Shown piece by piece: positions 7,597 to 17,202 of a stretch of 44,336 bases of DNA; the stretch's first letter is position 1; each line of letters begins with the position of its first letter. The notes beneath the pieces are model-generated. The model made no database searches. It saw only the letters and a list, made by a program, of their open reading frames with translations, and was not told where the DNA came from. The DNA comes from an uncultured Campylobacter sp. (GTDB lineage: Bacteria; Campylobacterota; Campylobacteria; Campylobacterales; Campylobacteraceae): contig NZ_CALHVM010000009.1 of the NCBI RefSeq assembly GCF_938039205.1, positions 1 to 44,336 on the forward strand, given 5' to 3'. Position numbers and translations under genes: made by a program.

Positions 7597-9323
7597 TGCG
7601 GTTTTTGATAGAGTTTATCGGCGGCGAGCAAAATTCTAAAATTTCATCGCTCATAAAATGCAGCGAAAACGAGGGGAAAATTTTACGTCACCTGAGCAAA
7701 AGCTACGTCGAAGGCACTCCGCAAAGTAGCGCTTACGACGTGCTTTGCGCGGTTTTTGGTAGCGAGGAGTATAAATTTTTAGCAGGCCTTGCGGACGTAA
7801 AAAACCTGTTAGAAAGCGGCTGGATCGTGCAGGGCTTTTCTATATTTAAAAACCAGGGCGCAGAGGGCTCCGGCTCAAATCTGCTCGGTCTGCTTCACAG
7901 CGAGATCTCGCTCTCGCCGCTTTTTCTAAAAATTTTAGAAGAGGGCGAGTTTGGGCTTACGCTGCCTGCAGTCGCGCCCTACGCCGATCATCTTGATTAT
8001 CTAAAAGACCAGTTTTTGCGCGTGGAGCTTTACGGCAAGCTCTCGTTTTTTAGCAAAAACGTCTCAAGCGACGCCAAAAGCCGCCTCGAAAAAGATGTAA
8101 AAGAACTAGAAGCCATCATCGAAAAACGGCTAAATTTAAGCAAAATTTCGATCTCCGTCGAACAAATTTTCAAAGACAACTCGCTAAACGACAAAGAGCA
8201 GCTGATTTTCCTCGCGCTTTTAAAGGAAGAATACGTCGGCGAAACAGACGCAAACCGCGATCTAAACGCGCTTGTCGGGATTTTAAGCGCGGATGAATTT
8301 GAGCGCATCAAAAACCGCGCCCTACTGGACGAAGGCTCAAAACTAATCGAAAACGGCCTCATCGACTACGACGAGTCGCTAAACACTTACGGCGGCTTTA
8401 GCAGGACGTTTTACATAACCGACGAAATCTTACAAAGCGTAATGCACCCAAAAACCGAGAGCAAAAGCAAAAAACTAGCGCTAGAAACTCTCGTAAAAGA
8501 GCAGGAGATCTTTGAGCTCATCGAGCCCTCGACCGACATAAACGACGTCGTACTGGACGTAAAGGTAAAAGAGCTGCTAGATGCGATCCTAAAGCAAGTA
8601 GATCGCCGCGTGCTGGCGCGCCTATCTAGCTGGGGGATCAAATCGCGCAAAAACGTGGACGCCAAAATCATCTTTTACGGGCCGCCGGGTACGGGCAAAA
8701 CCATGAGTGCGCTAAGCCTCGCAAAGAGCCTAAAAAAGCAGGTTCTTAGCTTTGATTGCTCTAAAATTTTGAGTAAATACGTCGGCGAAAGCGAGCAAAA
8801 CGTGCGTAAAATTTTCGACACGTACAAAGAAATCTGTGCCAAAAGCAAGAGCGAGCCCGTGCTGCTGCTAAACGAAGCCGATCAGTTTCTAAGCACGCGC
8901 GTCGAGGGCGGCAGCGGCGCGGACAAGATGCACAATCAAATGCAAAATATATTTTTAGAGCAAATCGAGCGCTTTGAGGGCGTGCTCATCGCCACGACGA
9001 ACTTCTTGCAAAGCCTAGATATCGCGTTTTCTCGCAGGTTTGACTATAAGATCGAGTTTAAAAAACCCGACCTCGCCGCTCGTCTTGCGATCTGGCGCAA
9101 AGTGCTGCCCGAAAATGCGAGTTTTGAGGAAAATTTTGACGTCAAACAGCTAGCTAAATTTGAACTAAGCGGCGCACAAATCATGCTCGCGCTCAAAAAC
9201 ACAGCGCTAAAAGTTGCCGTGCGCGAGGACGGGATATTTACGATGAGCGACTTTGAAAGCGAGATCAAACGCGAGATGAGCTCAAATTTCGGCGAGGATA
9301 AGAAGGTTGGGTTTGATGGGTAA
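7596..9323 (+). CDS. AAA-family ATPase with long N-terminal domain
   Basis: A 575-residue protein. Residues 1-340 have no recognised fold but contain charged helices that could be coiled coil (around 158-185). The C-terminal part is a classical AAA module: Walker A GPPGTGKT (362-369), Walker B LLLNEAD (423-429) with Asn where Asp is usual, sensor 1 IATTN, and SRRFDYKIEF as the Arg-finger region. The start is GTG at 7596-7598, overlapping the TAG of the ligase by one base, so it is the last gene of the operon. It is likely a protein remodeller; partner unknown. I recall a similar AAA protein in C. jejuni but cannot verify it. Confidence 0.85.
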   Translation: MRFLIEFIGGEQNSKISSLIKCSENEGKILRHLSKSYVEGTPQSSAYDVLCAVFGSEEYKFLAGLADVKNLLESGWIVQGFSIFKNQGAEGSGSNLLGLLHSEISLSPLFLKILEEGEFGLTLPAVAPYADHLDYLKDQFLRVELYGKLSFFSKNVSSDAKSRLEKDVKELEAIIEKRLNLSKISISVEQIFKDNSLNDKEQLIFLALLKEEYVGETDANRDLNALVGILSADEFERIKNRALLDEGSKLIENGLIDYDESLNTYGGFSRTFYITDEILQSVMHPKTESKSKKLALETLVKEQEIFELIEPSTDINDVVLDVKVKELLDAILKQVDRRVLARLSSWGIKSRKNVDAKIIFYGPPGTGKTMSALSLAKSLKKQVLSFDCSKILSKYVGESEQNVRKIFDTYKEICAKSKSEPVLLLNEADQFLSTRVEGGSGADKMHNQMQNIFLEQIERFEGVLIATTNFLQSLDIAFSRRFDYKIEFKKPDLAARLAIWRKVLPENASFEENFDVKQLAKFELSGAQIMLALKNTALKVAVREDGIFTMSDFESEIKREMSSNFGEDKKVGFDG

Positions 9324-9508
9324 ATTCGGCTAAATTTGGCTTGCTGTTTGGCTAAGACGCGTTTTGCTAAATTTACGCCGCTTGCAAGGCTTTATCGCGC
9401 ATTCTTACAAATTTAAGCGTTAAATTCGTAGCTCTACGGGTGCAAATTTGACAAGCGATTCAAATTTATTGCAGCCCCAGATACTCAAATTTGAAAAGGT
9501 TATCAAGC

Positions 9509-9760
9509 ATGAGTGATTTTTTACTACGCCAAACCAAGCTATTTTTAGGTATCGCAGCCGTTTGCGCTCCGCTATGCACGGTCATCTACTTCATATCAAA
9601 AGAGTATTTTGATGAAATTTTAGTCGGCATTTTCATCACGTATATTTTCCTGCTCGTTGTTTTCGTTTTTAAATTCATCAAGCTACTTTTAGGCTTCAAG
9701 GACGAGAACAAAAAGCCCGTTTGGGAGCAAATTTTAACTTGGCTTTCAAATATAGTTTAG
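9509..9760 (+). CDS. Small two-helix membrane protein, function unknown
   Basis: An 83-residue protein (MSDFLLRQTK start) with two strong transmembrane helices, roughly residues 11-30 and 36-58, and a short basic/charged C-terminal tail. I choose ATG 9509 because AAAAGG lies nine bases before it; an in-frame TTG at 9491 lacks a ribosome site. It sits tail-to-tail with the dynamin pair (10 bases between stops) and 185 bases after the AAA gene. No family recognised. Confidence 0.6.
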   Translation: MSDFLLRQTKLFLGIAAVCAPLCTVIYFISKEYFDEILVGIFITYIFLLVVFVFKFIKLLLGFKDENKKPVWEQILTWLSNIV

Positions 9761-9770
9761 ATCGACGCGC

Positions 9771-11618
9771 TTAAACGAGATCTTGCTCACCAAACCTCTC
9801 GCCCGCTTTTAAAATTTCATCCCTTAGTTTCTCGTGTCCGGCCGATAGAGCAGCGATCTTGGCTAGTTTTTCGCTCTTTATCTGCACAAATTCGCTCTTT
9901 AGAGCCGATAAAATTTTATTTAAAAATGACGCGTTTCCCAGCATCTCGTTTTCAAATTCATACAAATTTAGCGATGTCAAAACGCGGTCTTGCACCTCGT
10001 CAAAGCTCGGGATAAAGAGCGCAAAGCCGTTTTGCTCGTGCGCGCGCATCGAACCCGCGATCTTTTCTTTTAGAAAATACACGGCGATTTTGACGGCATT
10101 TTCGTAGTTTGCGGCGACTTTGAGATTTAGCTTTTCAAAAAACAGCGCCGTCTTTTGCAGTCCTTTAAATTTCGCCGTCTCATAGTCTCGCAAAAACGTC
10201 CTATACACCTGCCCCGCATACGTCCTAACATCGGCAAACACGGTATCGGAGTGCGTTTCATCCTCTTTTTGCGCGTTTTCAAATTCTGATTTATAAATCA
10301 TAAATTCGCGCTCCAGCCGAGCATAAATTTCATCCAGCGCCGCGCCGATCTCCTCTTGTAGCGCACTTAAGCCGCGCTTATACGTCCTAAAAAATTTGGC
10401 AAATTTCACGTCGTTGTAGATGAGTTTTGAAAACACCTCGTCGCTGTCAAAATCTACCGCCTCATACGAGCTAGCTTCAAAATACTCGCCCTTTAGCAGC
10501 GTTTTTCGCGGCGCGTATTTATACTTTTTCACGCTTTTTGAGCTGGCTAGGATCTCGTCTGCAACGAGCTTTGCGACGTGTTTTAGCTCGTTAAAGGCTA
10601 GCTCGATTTTCGGTTTAAAATTTTCTTGCACGGCTCTTAAATTTGACTCTAGCTCGGCGTCAAATTTAGCGATTATCTCACCCGCTTTTTCGTAAATTTT
10701 AGCAATTCGCTCGTGCTGAGCAGCATTTACGGCAACCAGTCTAGCGCACTTTTCGCGTACGAACTTTTCTTTTATCTCTTCGCCGCCAAAAAGCTCGCGG
10801 ACCGCGCTTATCACCTCGCTAAAATTTGACTCCGCCAAAAGTACCGCGTCGCCGTTTGCCTGCGCCGTTACGGCCTGCTTGGCAGAAACAGCGATAATAC
10901 GCTCGAAAAATCGTCCGTAGGTCGTTTGCGCGTGAGTTTTGAGGCGCTCAAGCTCGTCCTTGCTTAGCTTATCTTTTTGATTTAGCAAACAGATCGCCGT
11001 TTTGCCCCCGTCCGCTAAAAACTCATCGATCTGCGCGGCTTCGCTAGCGCGCGCGGCATTGTCGGCAAGGCTTAGCCAGATGACGCCCGCGACGTCTTTT
11101 AGCACTTTGTGCGTGACGGCGGTATCGGCCTTTGAGAGCGAGTTTAGCCCCGGCGTATCGACGAAATTTACCAGCTTTAAAATTTCAGAGGGCGCGTAGA
11201 CGCAAAGCCTGCTAACATCATCGCCAAACACGCGCTGATCGACGAAGCGCCCTATCTCCTCGACGCCCAGATACAACTCTCTGCCGTTTTCGTAAAGCAC
11301 GCTAAGCCCCGGCGCGGCGCCGTATCTGATAAAAGTCGGCTTTGAAGTCACGGGAGTTAGGCCAGACGGTAAAATCTCGCTACCCAAAAGCGCGTTTAAA
11401 AACGTAGATTTGCCGCTAGAAAACTGTCCAACTATAGCGACTGTAAGCGGGCTAGATAAAAACAGATCGAGTTTATTTAGCTCGCGCTCTAGCTCGGCAC
11501 TCGGGTGAAATTTGGGCTCGGTTAGCTCATTTTGCAGCCGCCTAAATCGCCCGTGAAAATCGTCCGAAAATATCTTAAAATACCGCGTTTTATACGCGTT
11601 TATAAACTCCTCAAACAC
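9771..11618 (-). CDS. Dynamin-like GTPase, second member of a pair (DLP2 type)
   Basis: A 615-residue large GTPase. G1 is GQFSSGKS (64-71), G2 is the TPVTSKPT region, G3 VDTPGLNS and G4 LLNQKDKLS, followed by a long helical stalk region and a short C-terminal helical tail. The start is GTG at 11616-11618 with GGAG seven bases upstream, inside the end of the larger dynamin gene. C. jejuni encodes an adjacent pair, Cj0411/Cj0412 (Cj-DLP1/DLP2), whose structure was solved as a 2:2 membrane-tethering complex. Pair order and relative sizes fit, so this is the DLP2-like partner. Confidence 0.88.
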   Translation of the reverse strand: MFEEFINAYKTRYFKIFSDDFHGRFRRLQNELTEPKFHPSAELERELNKLDLFLSSPLTVAIVGQFSSGKSTFLNALLGSEILPSGLTPVTSKPTFIRYGAAPGLSVLYENGRELYLGVEEIGRFVDQRVFGDDVSRLCVYAPSEILKLVNFVDTPGLNSLSKADTAVTHKVLKDVAGVIWLSLADNAARASEAAQIDEFLADGGKTAICLLNQKDKLSKDELERLKTHAQTTYGRFFERIIAVSAKQAVTAQANGDAVLLAESNFSEVISAVRELFGGEEIKEKFVREKCARLVAVNAAQHERIAKIYEKAGEIIAKFDAELESNLRAVQENFKPKIELAFNELKHVAKLVADEILASSKSVKKYKYAPRKTLLKGEYFEASSYEAVDFDSDEVFSKLIYNDVKFAKFFRTYKRGLSALQEEIGAALDEIYARLEREFMIYKSEFENAQKEDETHSDTVFADVRTYAGQVYRTFLRDYETAKFKGLQKTALFFEKLNLKVAANYENAVKIAVYFLKEKIAGSMRAHEQNGFALFIPSFDEVQDRVLTSLNLYEFENEMLGNASFLNKILSALKSEFVQIKSEKLAKIAALSAGHEKLRDEILKAGERFGEQDLV

Positions 11619-13875
11619 TTTGCAGCTCCAAATTTATAGCATTTATCGCCTCGCTTTGCGAGTTTAGTCGCTCTAGCTCGCGCGAGTCTCGACCGCTAGT
11701 TTTCGCTAGCTCGGCAAGCTCGTTTTTTAGGGCTTCTTCGCTGATTGCTAGCGTCTTCTCTTGCTCTTTTAGAGCAACTTCGATTTGCTTTTTAAACTCG
11801 CTTTTTTCAAATTCGCTAAGCTCGAAAACGAAATTTTTGATCCTCTGGGCGCCCAAAAACTCCTCCGCGGCTACTTTGGCGGCCTCGGATACGCTTTGTG
11901 CGCCCGAGCTTGCCGCGACTGCCACCGCATCTGCGACCTGGGCGCACTCTAAATTTATCCCTTTTGATTGCAGATAGTCGTTTATGCTAAAGACCTCGGC
12001 CGCCGCCGTTTTGTCATCAAATTCGCCAAATTTTAGCGCAATATTTTGTGCGCACGCAGCGATCTGCCGCATGATCTCGTTGCGGTTTTGACGCATCAAG
12101 GCGGCAACGCCGTCTTTGATCGTAGTTTGCGCGATACGAGCCAGACGCTGCGGGTCGATCTTTTGTTTTTTGGCGGTCGCGTAGTTTACGTCATCTGCGA
12201 CGCGCTGCTTTAGCGTTTGCGCCAAAGACCGCAGCCCAAGCTCGTAGCTAGCCGCGGTTTTAGCCGTATCTAGGCGCTCTAGCTCCTCTTTTACCGCGCC
12301 TCTTACCTCCTCTAGTCGGCTAGCTAACGCGGATTTTTGCTCGTTTAGTTCAGCAAGCCTTTGCGATAAGCTCAAATTTGAGCCCGTTAGCTTTAAGATC
12401 TCGCTTTGCGTATCCGCCACAAACTGCGCGCAGACGCGGCCTAGCTCCTTTTTATATGCCTCGATGCCAAGGCGAGATTTTTGGCTATTAGGCCCAAAAA
12501 GCGTCTCGTAAAGATACTGCTTAAACTCCTCGACGCCGCTGTTTTGCCCGCCCTCAAAGTAGTTTTTGGCGCTCACGGCGAAAAACTCCGCCCCTATACA
12601 CAGCTCCCGCGTGCGCTCCTCGACGCTCTTTTTGGCGTAGGCTGCGACCTCGTTTAGCTCGCCTTCTTTTAACACGTCCGCGTGCGTGAGTAGCACAGCA
12701 AGCCTCACGGCGTGGGAGTTTTGCAGGCTTGCAACGATGAAGTCCAGATCCTTTTGCGTGGCGCTTTGCGAGACGTTCATCAGGTGCACCATGAGGTCGC
12801 ACTCCCGCATAAATCTCCGCACCAGCTCCTCGCGCGCAGCCACCGCGTCGTCGATGCCGGGCGTGTCGATGATGCGCACGTTATCCTTTAAAAGCTCCAA
12901 ATTTTCGTAAAGTTCGACGCTTTTTACGAATTTAGCGTATTTGGAGTCCGCCGAGGTGTAGAGCTTGATCTCGTCAGTTTTTACCGTTTTGCTAGCGGGC
13001 TGATCGGAGCAAATTTGGCTCGCGTTAGGGCTTTTAAATGTGGCTTTTGATTCGCCGCCCTCCGCGTCAAATTTGCCGCTTAAATTTTGCGCCGTTTCGC
13101 TCTCAAATTTGACGCCCGCGCCGCCGTAAATTTTGACTATTTCGTCGTCTTGATCTTTTGCTATGTCAAGCTCTCTTAGCTCCGCTTCGCTCCAAAAATT
13201 TACCTTCGCAAAAGGCTCGGGCGAGTATTTTAGCACGGTCAAATTTACGGTTTCGGGCACGTTTGAAGCGCCCAGGATTTTCTTGCCCAGCAACGCGTTT
13301 AGCAGAGTTGATTTGCCCGCATTTATGACGCCAGTGACCGCGACGTTAAACTCGAGCTCATGCGCTTTTTGCCTCGCTTTTGTCGCCGCGTTTGCGACGT
13401 GCGCGCCCGGGTTTAGCGACAAAATTCGCTCGCAGATATCGTTTAGCGCGTCTATTTTTTGATGAAAGACGTCTGATTTTTTAAAATCTGCGCCCTCTTG
13501 CTCGTTCCCTGCGGTCAAATCTGCGCCAAGAGAGCGCAAAAACGCCGAAAGCCGCTTAAAATGCGCGGCGGAGATTATATTTTCGGTTTGCAGGATTTCC
13601 AGTGCGGCGAGTAGTTTTGATTTTGAGATTTTTGCGGCTTTTAGAGCGTTTATCGCGCCTAGCTGGGCGCACTGGAGGCTGTATATATCAGCCTTTAGCC
13701 CAAGCGCGTGAAGGATATCTCTAAACTCCTTTAGCGCCATAAATCTATCGAAATTTTCAGCATCTACCGCGAGTAAAACAGCGAGGCTTCGCTCGTCTGC
13801 GAAAATTTGCGTTTTGGGATCCAAAAAGAGCTTGAGAGCGCCCCAAATTTCGCTTAAAAATTTATCCGTATCCAC
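11611..13875 (-). CDS. Dynamin-like GTPase, first member of a pair (DLP1 type)
   Basis: A 754-residue protein with about 130 helical residues before the GTPase domain. G1 GVINAGKS lies at 182-189, an ASNVPETVN switch follows, G3 is IDTPGIDD and G4 is LLTHADV. A long C-terminal helical region contains coiled-coil stretches (residues ~500-545 and ~690-750). A low-complexity linker interrupts the GTPase domain before G3 (about 250-300). The start is GTG 13873-13875 with AAAGGTG upstream. It overlaps its partner by 8 bases, implying coupled synthesis of both subunits. Membrane tethering or fusion is inferred from the C. jejuni DLP pair. Confidence 0.88.
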   Translation of the reverse strand: MDTDKFLSEIWGALKLFLDPKTQIFADERSLAVLLAVDAENFDRFMALKEFRDILHALGLKADIYSLQCAQLGAINALKAAKISKSKLLAALEILQTENIISAAHFKRLSAFLRSLGADLTAGNEQEGADFKKSDVFHQKIDALNDICERILSLNPGAHVANAATKARQKAHELEFNVAVTGVINAGKSTLLNALLGKKILGASNVPETVNLTVLKYSPEPFAKVNFWSEAELRELDIAKDQDDEIVKIYGGAGVKFESETAQNLSGKFDAEGGESKATFKSPNASQICSDQPASKTVKTDEIKLYTSADSKYAKFVKSVELYENLELLKDNVRIIDTPGIDDAVAAREELVRRFMRECDLMVHLMNVSQSATQKDLDFIVASLQNSHAVRLAVLLTHADVLKEGELNEVAAYAKKSVEERTRELCIGAEFFAVSAKNYFEGGQNSGVEEFKQYLYETLFGPNSQKSRLGIEAYKKELGRVCAQFVADTQSEILKLTGSNLSLSQRLAELNEQKSALASRLEEVRGAVKEELERLDTAKTAASYELGLRSLAQTLKQRVADDVNYATAKKQKIDPQRLARIAQTTIKDGVAALMRQNRNEIMRQIAACAQNIALKFGEFDDKTAAAEVFSINDYLQSKGINLECAQVADAVAVAASSGAQSVSEAAKVAAEEFLGAQRIKNFVFELSEFEKSEFKKQIEVALKEQEKTLAISEEALKNELAELAKTSGRDSRELERLNSQSEAINAINLELQSV

Positions 13876-14002
13876 GGCTTCACCTTTGATAAAATTCGCG
13901 TCCGCAAGGTCGCTTTCGTGGCGAAATTTAGCATAAATTAAATTTAAACAAGCTTGGGCGGGTTATTTTCGTGATAAATTTAAAGAAGTCTGTAAGAGGA
14001 TC

Positions 14003-14031
14003 AAATTTGACGGTAAAATCGCGTCAAATTT
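14003..14031 (-). terminator. AAATTTGACG hairpin at the HemW-like gene stop
   Basis: AAATTTGACG (14003-14012) and CGTCAAATTT (14022-14031) form a perfect 10-bp stem with a 9-base loop overlapping the stop codon. No T run follows on the minus strand, so it may be a processing or stability element rather than a true terminator. Confidence 0.35.
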
Positions 14032-15394
14032 ACATAGCGGCTCGCGGCTGGATAATATTTTGATCAATTTTTTGCTCGGTGTCTTCGCTCATGATGTGAA
14101 GTACTTTGCTGCGTTTGATCTTTGCATCGTTTTTAAATATCGCGCGCACTTTGTCCATGCCTGCGTAAAAGTCGCGCATGAGCACGACGCAGATATATTT
14201 GCCAAAAAACGTCGGCTTTATGACGCCGTTTTCTTCATAGATCGCGTTCACTAGCTTTAGCAAGCTAAGCTCGACAAATAGGTCTTTGTTGATGTTTGCG
14301 TCATTTTGCTCGTTGTAGGCTTTGATATCGACTGCGCCGTCAAAAAGCCTTGTTAAAAACGTATATTTTAGCCTCTCTTTTTTGCTAAATGCGCATTTTG
14401 CGATGACAGGACTTTGTCTATATTTGACCTTTCTGCCGTAGTCAAGTAGGTTAAATGCGTTTATCACGAGCTCGCCGTCTAAAAAGCTAAATGCACCGCT
14501 ACCAACGCCAACGTACTCTAAATTTGACCCCACGTATTCGTCGCGAAGGTCTGCGCTTTTTTCATTTGAAAACCCCCAGGCGTTGCTTTGTCTGTAGCCG
14601 CTTTTAGCAAATTCGCTCACGATTATCTCGTAAAATTCGCGCTCGTTATCGACGTTTGACACGCCGAGCGAGCGAGCGATGTTCTCTCTTGTTAGCTCTG
14701 ATTTCATGAGCGGATAGAAGGTGATTTGCTGCGGAGAGATCGATTTTGCGACATTTATGTCGTTTATGAGCTGCTCTTTTGTTTGATTTGGCAGGTTAAA
14801 GATGAGATCAAGGCTGATAACTGGGATCATGCCAAGAGCCTGCTCTAGCTTTCTTTTTGTCTCCTCAGCCGAGCCAAATTTATCGTATCTGCCAACCCTT
14901 TTTAGCGTCTCATCGTCAAAGCTTTGCACGCCTACGCTTAAGCGGTCGATAAGCCCGTCAAAACGGCTGAGGCTTTCTGGCGAGATGTGGTTTGGATCGC
15001 TCTCGGCCGAGATATCTTCGATGCTAAAGAGATCTTTTGCGAGTTTTAGCGTCTTTTCTAGCTCGGGTTCGTTTATAAGCGTTGTGCCGCCGCCCACGTA
15101 AAGCGAGCTAAAATCAAAGCCGGCCTCCTTAACCTGCCTCATCTCCTCGCGTAAATTTTCAAAGTAAATTTTCGCAAGCTCCTGCTCGTAGTGGTACTTG
15201 TGAAACGAGCAATACGGGCAAAAAGTGTGACAAAAGGGAACGTGTGCGTAGAGCATGTATTTTTTGTCTTTTTTTGGAGTTTTAGTGTAAGTTGTGGTCA
15301 AAATGTCTATGTTAAATTCGTTGTATAGTGATTTTTGAATAGAATTATGAGCGTAATTTACTGCAAACTTTTCTATAATATTCTTAAATCCCAT
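14030..15394 (-). CDS. HemW/HemN-like radical SAM protein
   Basis: A 454-residue radical SAM enzyme. The 4Fe-4S motif is C55-x3-C59-x2-C62, followed by YVGGGTT (SAM-binding), SVGVQSFDDETLKRVGR and DLIFNLPNQ, all typical of the coproporphyrinogen oxidase-like HemW/HemN group. HemW proteins act as haem chaperones and HemN oxidises coproporphyrinogen III. A GGAG lies about ten bases before the ATG. The C-terminal half is divergent, so which member it is cannot be settled from sequence; I also considered the anaerobic haem-degrading HutW/ChuW group. It stands alone between two operons. Confidence 0.75.
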   Translation of the reverse strand: MGFKNIIEKFAVNYAHNSIQKSLYNEFNIDILTTTYTKTPKKDKKYMLYAHVPFCHTFCPYCSFHKYHYEQELAKIYFENLREEMRQVKEAGFDFSSLYVGGGTTLINEPELEKTLKLAKDLFSIEDISAESDPNHISPESLSRFDGLIDRLSVGVQSFDDETLKRVGRYDKFGSAEETKRKLEQALGMIPVISLDLIFNLPNQTKEQLINDINVAKSISPQQITFYPLMKSELTRENIARSLGVSNVDNEREFYEIIVSEFAKSGYRQSNAWGFSNEKSADLRDEYVGSNLEYVGVGSGAFSFLDGELVINAFNLLDYGRKVKYRQSPVIAKCAFSKKERLKYTFLTRLFDGAVDIKAYNEQNDANINKDLFVELSLLKLVNAIYEENGVIKPTFFGKYICVVLMRDFYAGMDKVRAIFKNDAKIKRSKVLHIMSEDTEQKIDQNIIQPRAAM

Positions 15395-15658
15395 AATTAA
15401 TTTTCTCCAGTAAATCCAAATTTATGTTCGTAAGGATATCTAAAATTTTATTAATCTCGCCTTGAAAAGGGCTGAATTTGCCGAAGTTTTATCAAAATCG
15501 GGCGTAAAATTTAAAATTTGGGCTCGTATTTTGAAGCAAAAATCTACCTGCATATCCTTGGTGTTTGTTTGCTTTGCGCAAAATTCGCCGCCAAGTTACA
15601 GCTTGCGTAGAATTTAGCGTAGCGGTTGCGGGTAGTGATTCATATTTATTTACCGCGT

Positions 15659-17197
15659 TTAACGGATATCGCTCGCCTTTTGTTTCGAGATTATCAGGCT
15701 TGAGTCCAGTTCAAATTTCTCTCCGCTTTTAGTCTGCAGATAGTAAAATTTACCCAGAGCCGATAGGACTTTGACGTTGTAGAGCTTTACGGCGTCGTCT
15801 TGCCTTAAAGCGTACGTTTTGCAGACTGGATAGAGATTTACGGCGCTTGCCTTGAGCGGGCCGCTACGCGTGCCGTTTTTATCGTACGTTAAAACCGAGT
15901 TTTCAAAAACGACCTCATCGCTAAAAGCAACGCCTATATCTGCGCCGTTAGCGTCTATAAATTTCATCTCGTCGTTTACTCCGCTAAAAATATACGTCTC
16001 GTTGCCGTCTTTTACGATTAGCTCGGCCTTTTGTTTATTGTACGAGACGATTTGCGCCTTTTGTTTTGCGTAGCAGCCGTCCTTCGCTCCCGCGCCGATG
16101 CAGCCATTTTGATTATTTTGGCAAACGCTTTTTGGCAAAGCGTTTAAGGCGTCTTTTTTGAGCAATAGCATTTTGTAGTTTATATTTCCCAGATCGGCTA
16201 CTTGGACGATTTTACCGCTCATAACCGCGACGATGACTAAATTTATGATTATCAAAGACCAAAAAATTATCTTAAAATCATCTATATCCTTAGATGTTAT
16301 AAGCGCACTAAACAAAACGGCGAAAAATGCCATAAAAAGCATCAAAAAAGCGGTAGTAAACCCATCCTCGCTTACGCGGACGTAGACAAGCAGAGCTACC
16401 ATAAACGGAGTCGCGAAGGATAAAAATCCGTGCGATATCATAAAAAATGAAAGAGGAATGTCAAATTTACTGTTTTTAAAGCTGCAAAGTAGGCAAAATA
16501 TGACTATCGCCGCTATAATCAACAGGAAATAAGAATTTAAAAAATCTACCGCGCTCGGGCAAAAATATCCTACACCGACAAATGCTATGCCCGCAAGCGT
16601 AGCTATCAGATAAATCGCGTAAAAAGGCGTTTCGTTTTTTTCGCCACCGTCGTAAGAAACGATCAAAACCAAATGCAAAGCAGGAAATATATATAAAATA
16701 ACAAATAAACCAAAACCCGATATCGCTAGCGCGCTAAGTAACGAAAAGATGCTGTCACTGCCGACTACCGAGAAAAATCCGACATTTTGCCAAAATATAA
16801 AATATATTATAAACGGAATCAGCCCCAAAAGCGCGATTAGAAACTGATAGTATTTTTTCACGCGGCAAATTTGCTCCGAGACGAAAAGCTTGATACGCTT
16901 TTGATTATATACTTCGTTATATTTTTTGTAAACGTCCGAATCGCGGCTTATTTTATCCAAATTCGCAAGCAAATTTACCTGGCGATAAATTCTGTCGTTT
17001 AGCTCGTCTATATCCGCAGCCGTTTGCGAATAATTATCGCAGCTAAGGTTTTCAAATTTAGCCAGTCTATCTTTTAACAGACCGATTAGTCCCGAGACGT
17101 CCTTGTCGCACTCTTTATTTTTAAGCGTTTTAATAAAATCGCCGTACTCCTTTATGGCGCTATTTTTTTCTTGGATTAACTTTTTAAAATTATCCAT
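15659..17197 (-). CDS. Multi-pass membrane protein of unknown function
   Basis: A 512-residue protein. Residues 1-115 are charged and helical (likely cytoplasmic coiled coil), then about ten hydrophobic segments occupy residues ~118-345, and the last ~160 residues are soluble, with a cysteine cluster (CQNNQNGCIGAG and DGC near 360-385) suggesting a periplasmic disulfide-bonded domain. It begins five bases after the yajQ stop, so it is the last gene of the HTH-to-yajQ operon, though its ribosome site is weak. No family recognised. The 15395-15658 spacer holds nothing I can identify. Confidence 0.7.
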   Translation of the reverse strand: MDNFKKLIQEKNSAIKEYGDFIKTLKNKECDKDVSGLIGLLKDRLAKFENLSCDNYSQTAADIDELNDRIYRQVNLLANLDKISRDSDVYKKYNEVYNQKRIKLFVSEQICRVKKYYQFLIALLGLIPFIIYFIFWQNVGFFSVVGSDSIFSLLSALAISGFGLFVILYIFPALHLVLIVSYDGGEKNETPFYAIYLIATLAGIAFVGVGYFCPSAVDFLNSYFLLIIAAIVIFCLLCSFKNSKFDIPLSFFMISHGFLSFATPFMVALLVYVRVSEDGFTTAFLMLFMAFFAVLFSALITSKDIDDFKIIFWSLIIINLVIVAVMSGKIVQVADLGNINYKMLLLKKDALNALPKSVCQNNQNGCIGAGAKDGCYAKQKAQIVSYNKQKAELIVKDGNETYIFSGVNDEMKFIDANGADIGVAFSDEVVFENSVLTYDKNGTRSGPLKASAVNLYPVCKTYALRQDDAVKLYNVKVLSALGKFYYLQTKSGEKFELDSSLIISKQKASDIR

Positions 17198-17202
17198 TAA
17201 AT

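Noticed and set aside
16080..16140. Cysteine cluster in the multi-pass protein as an Fe-S or haem site
   Set aside because: Spacing fits no CXXCH or ferredoxin pattern, so I describe it only as a possible disulfide region.
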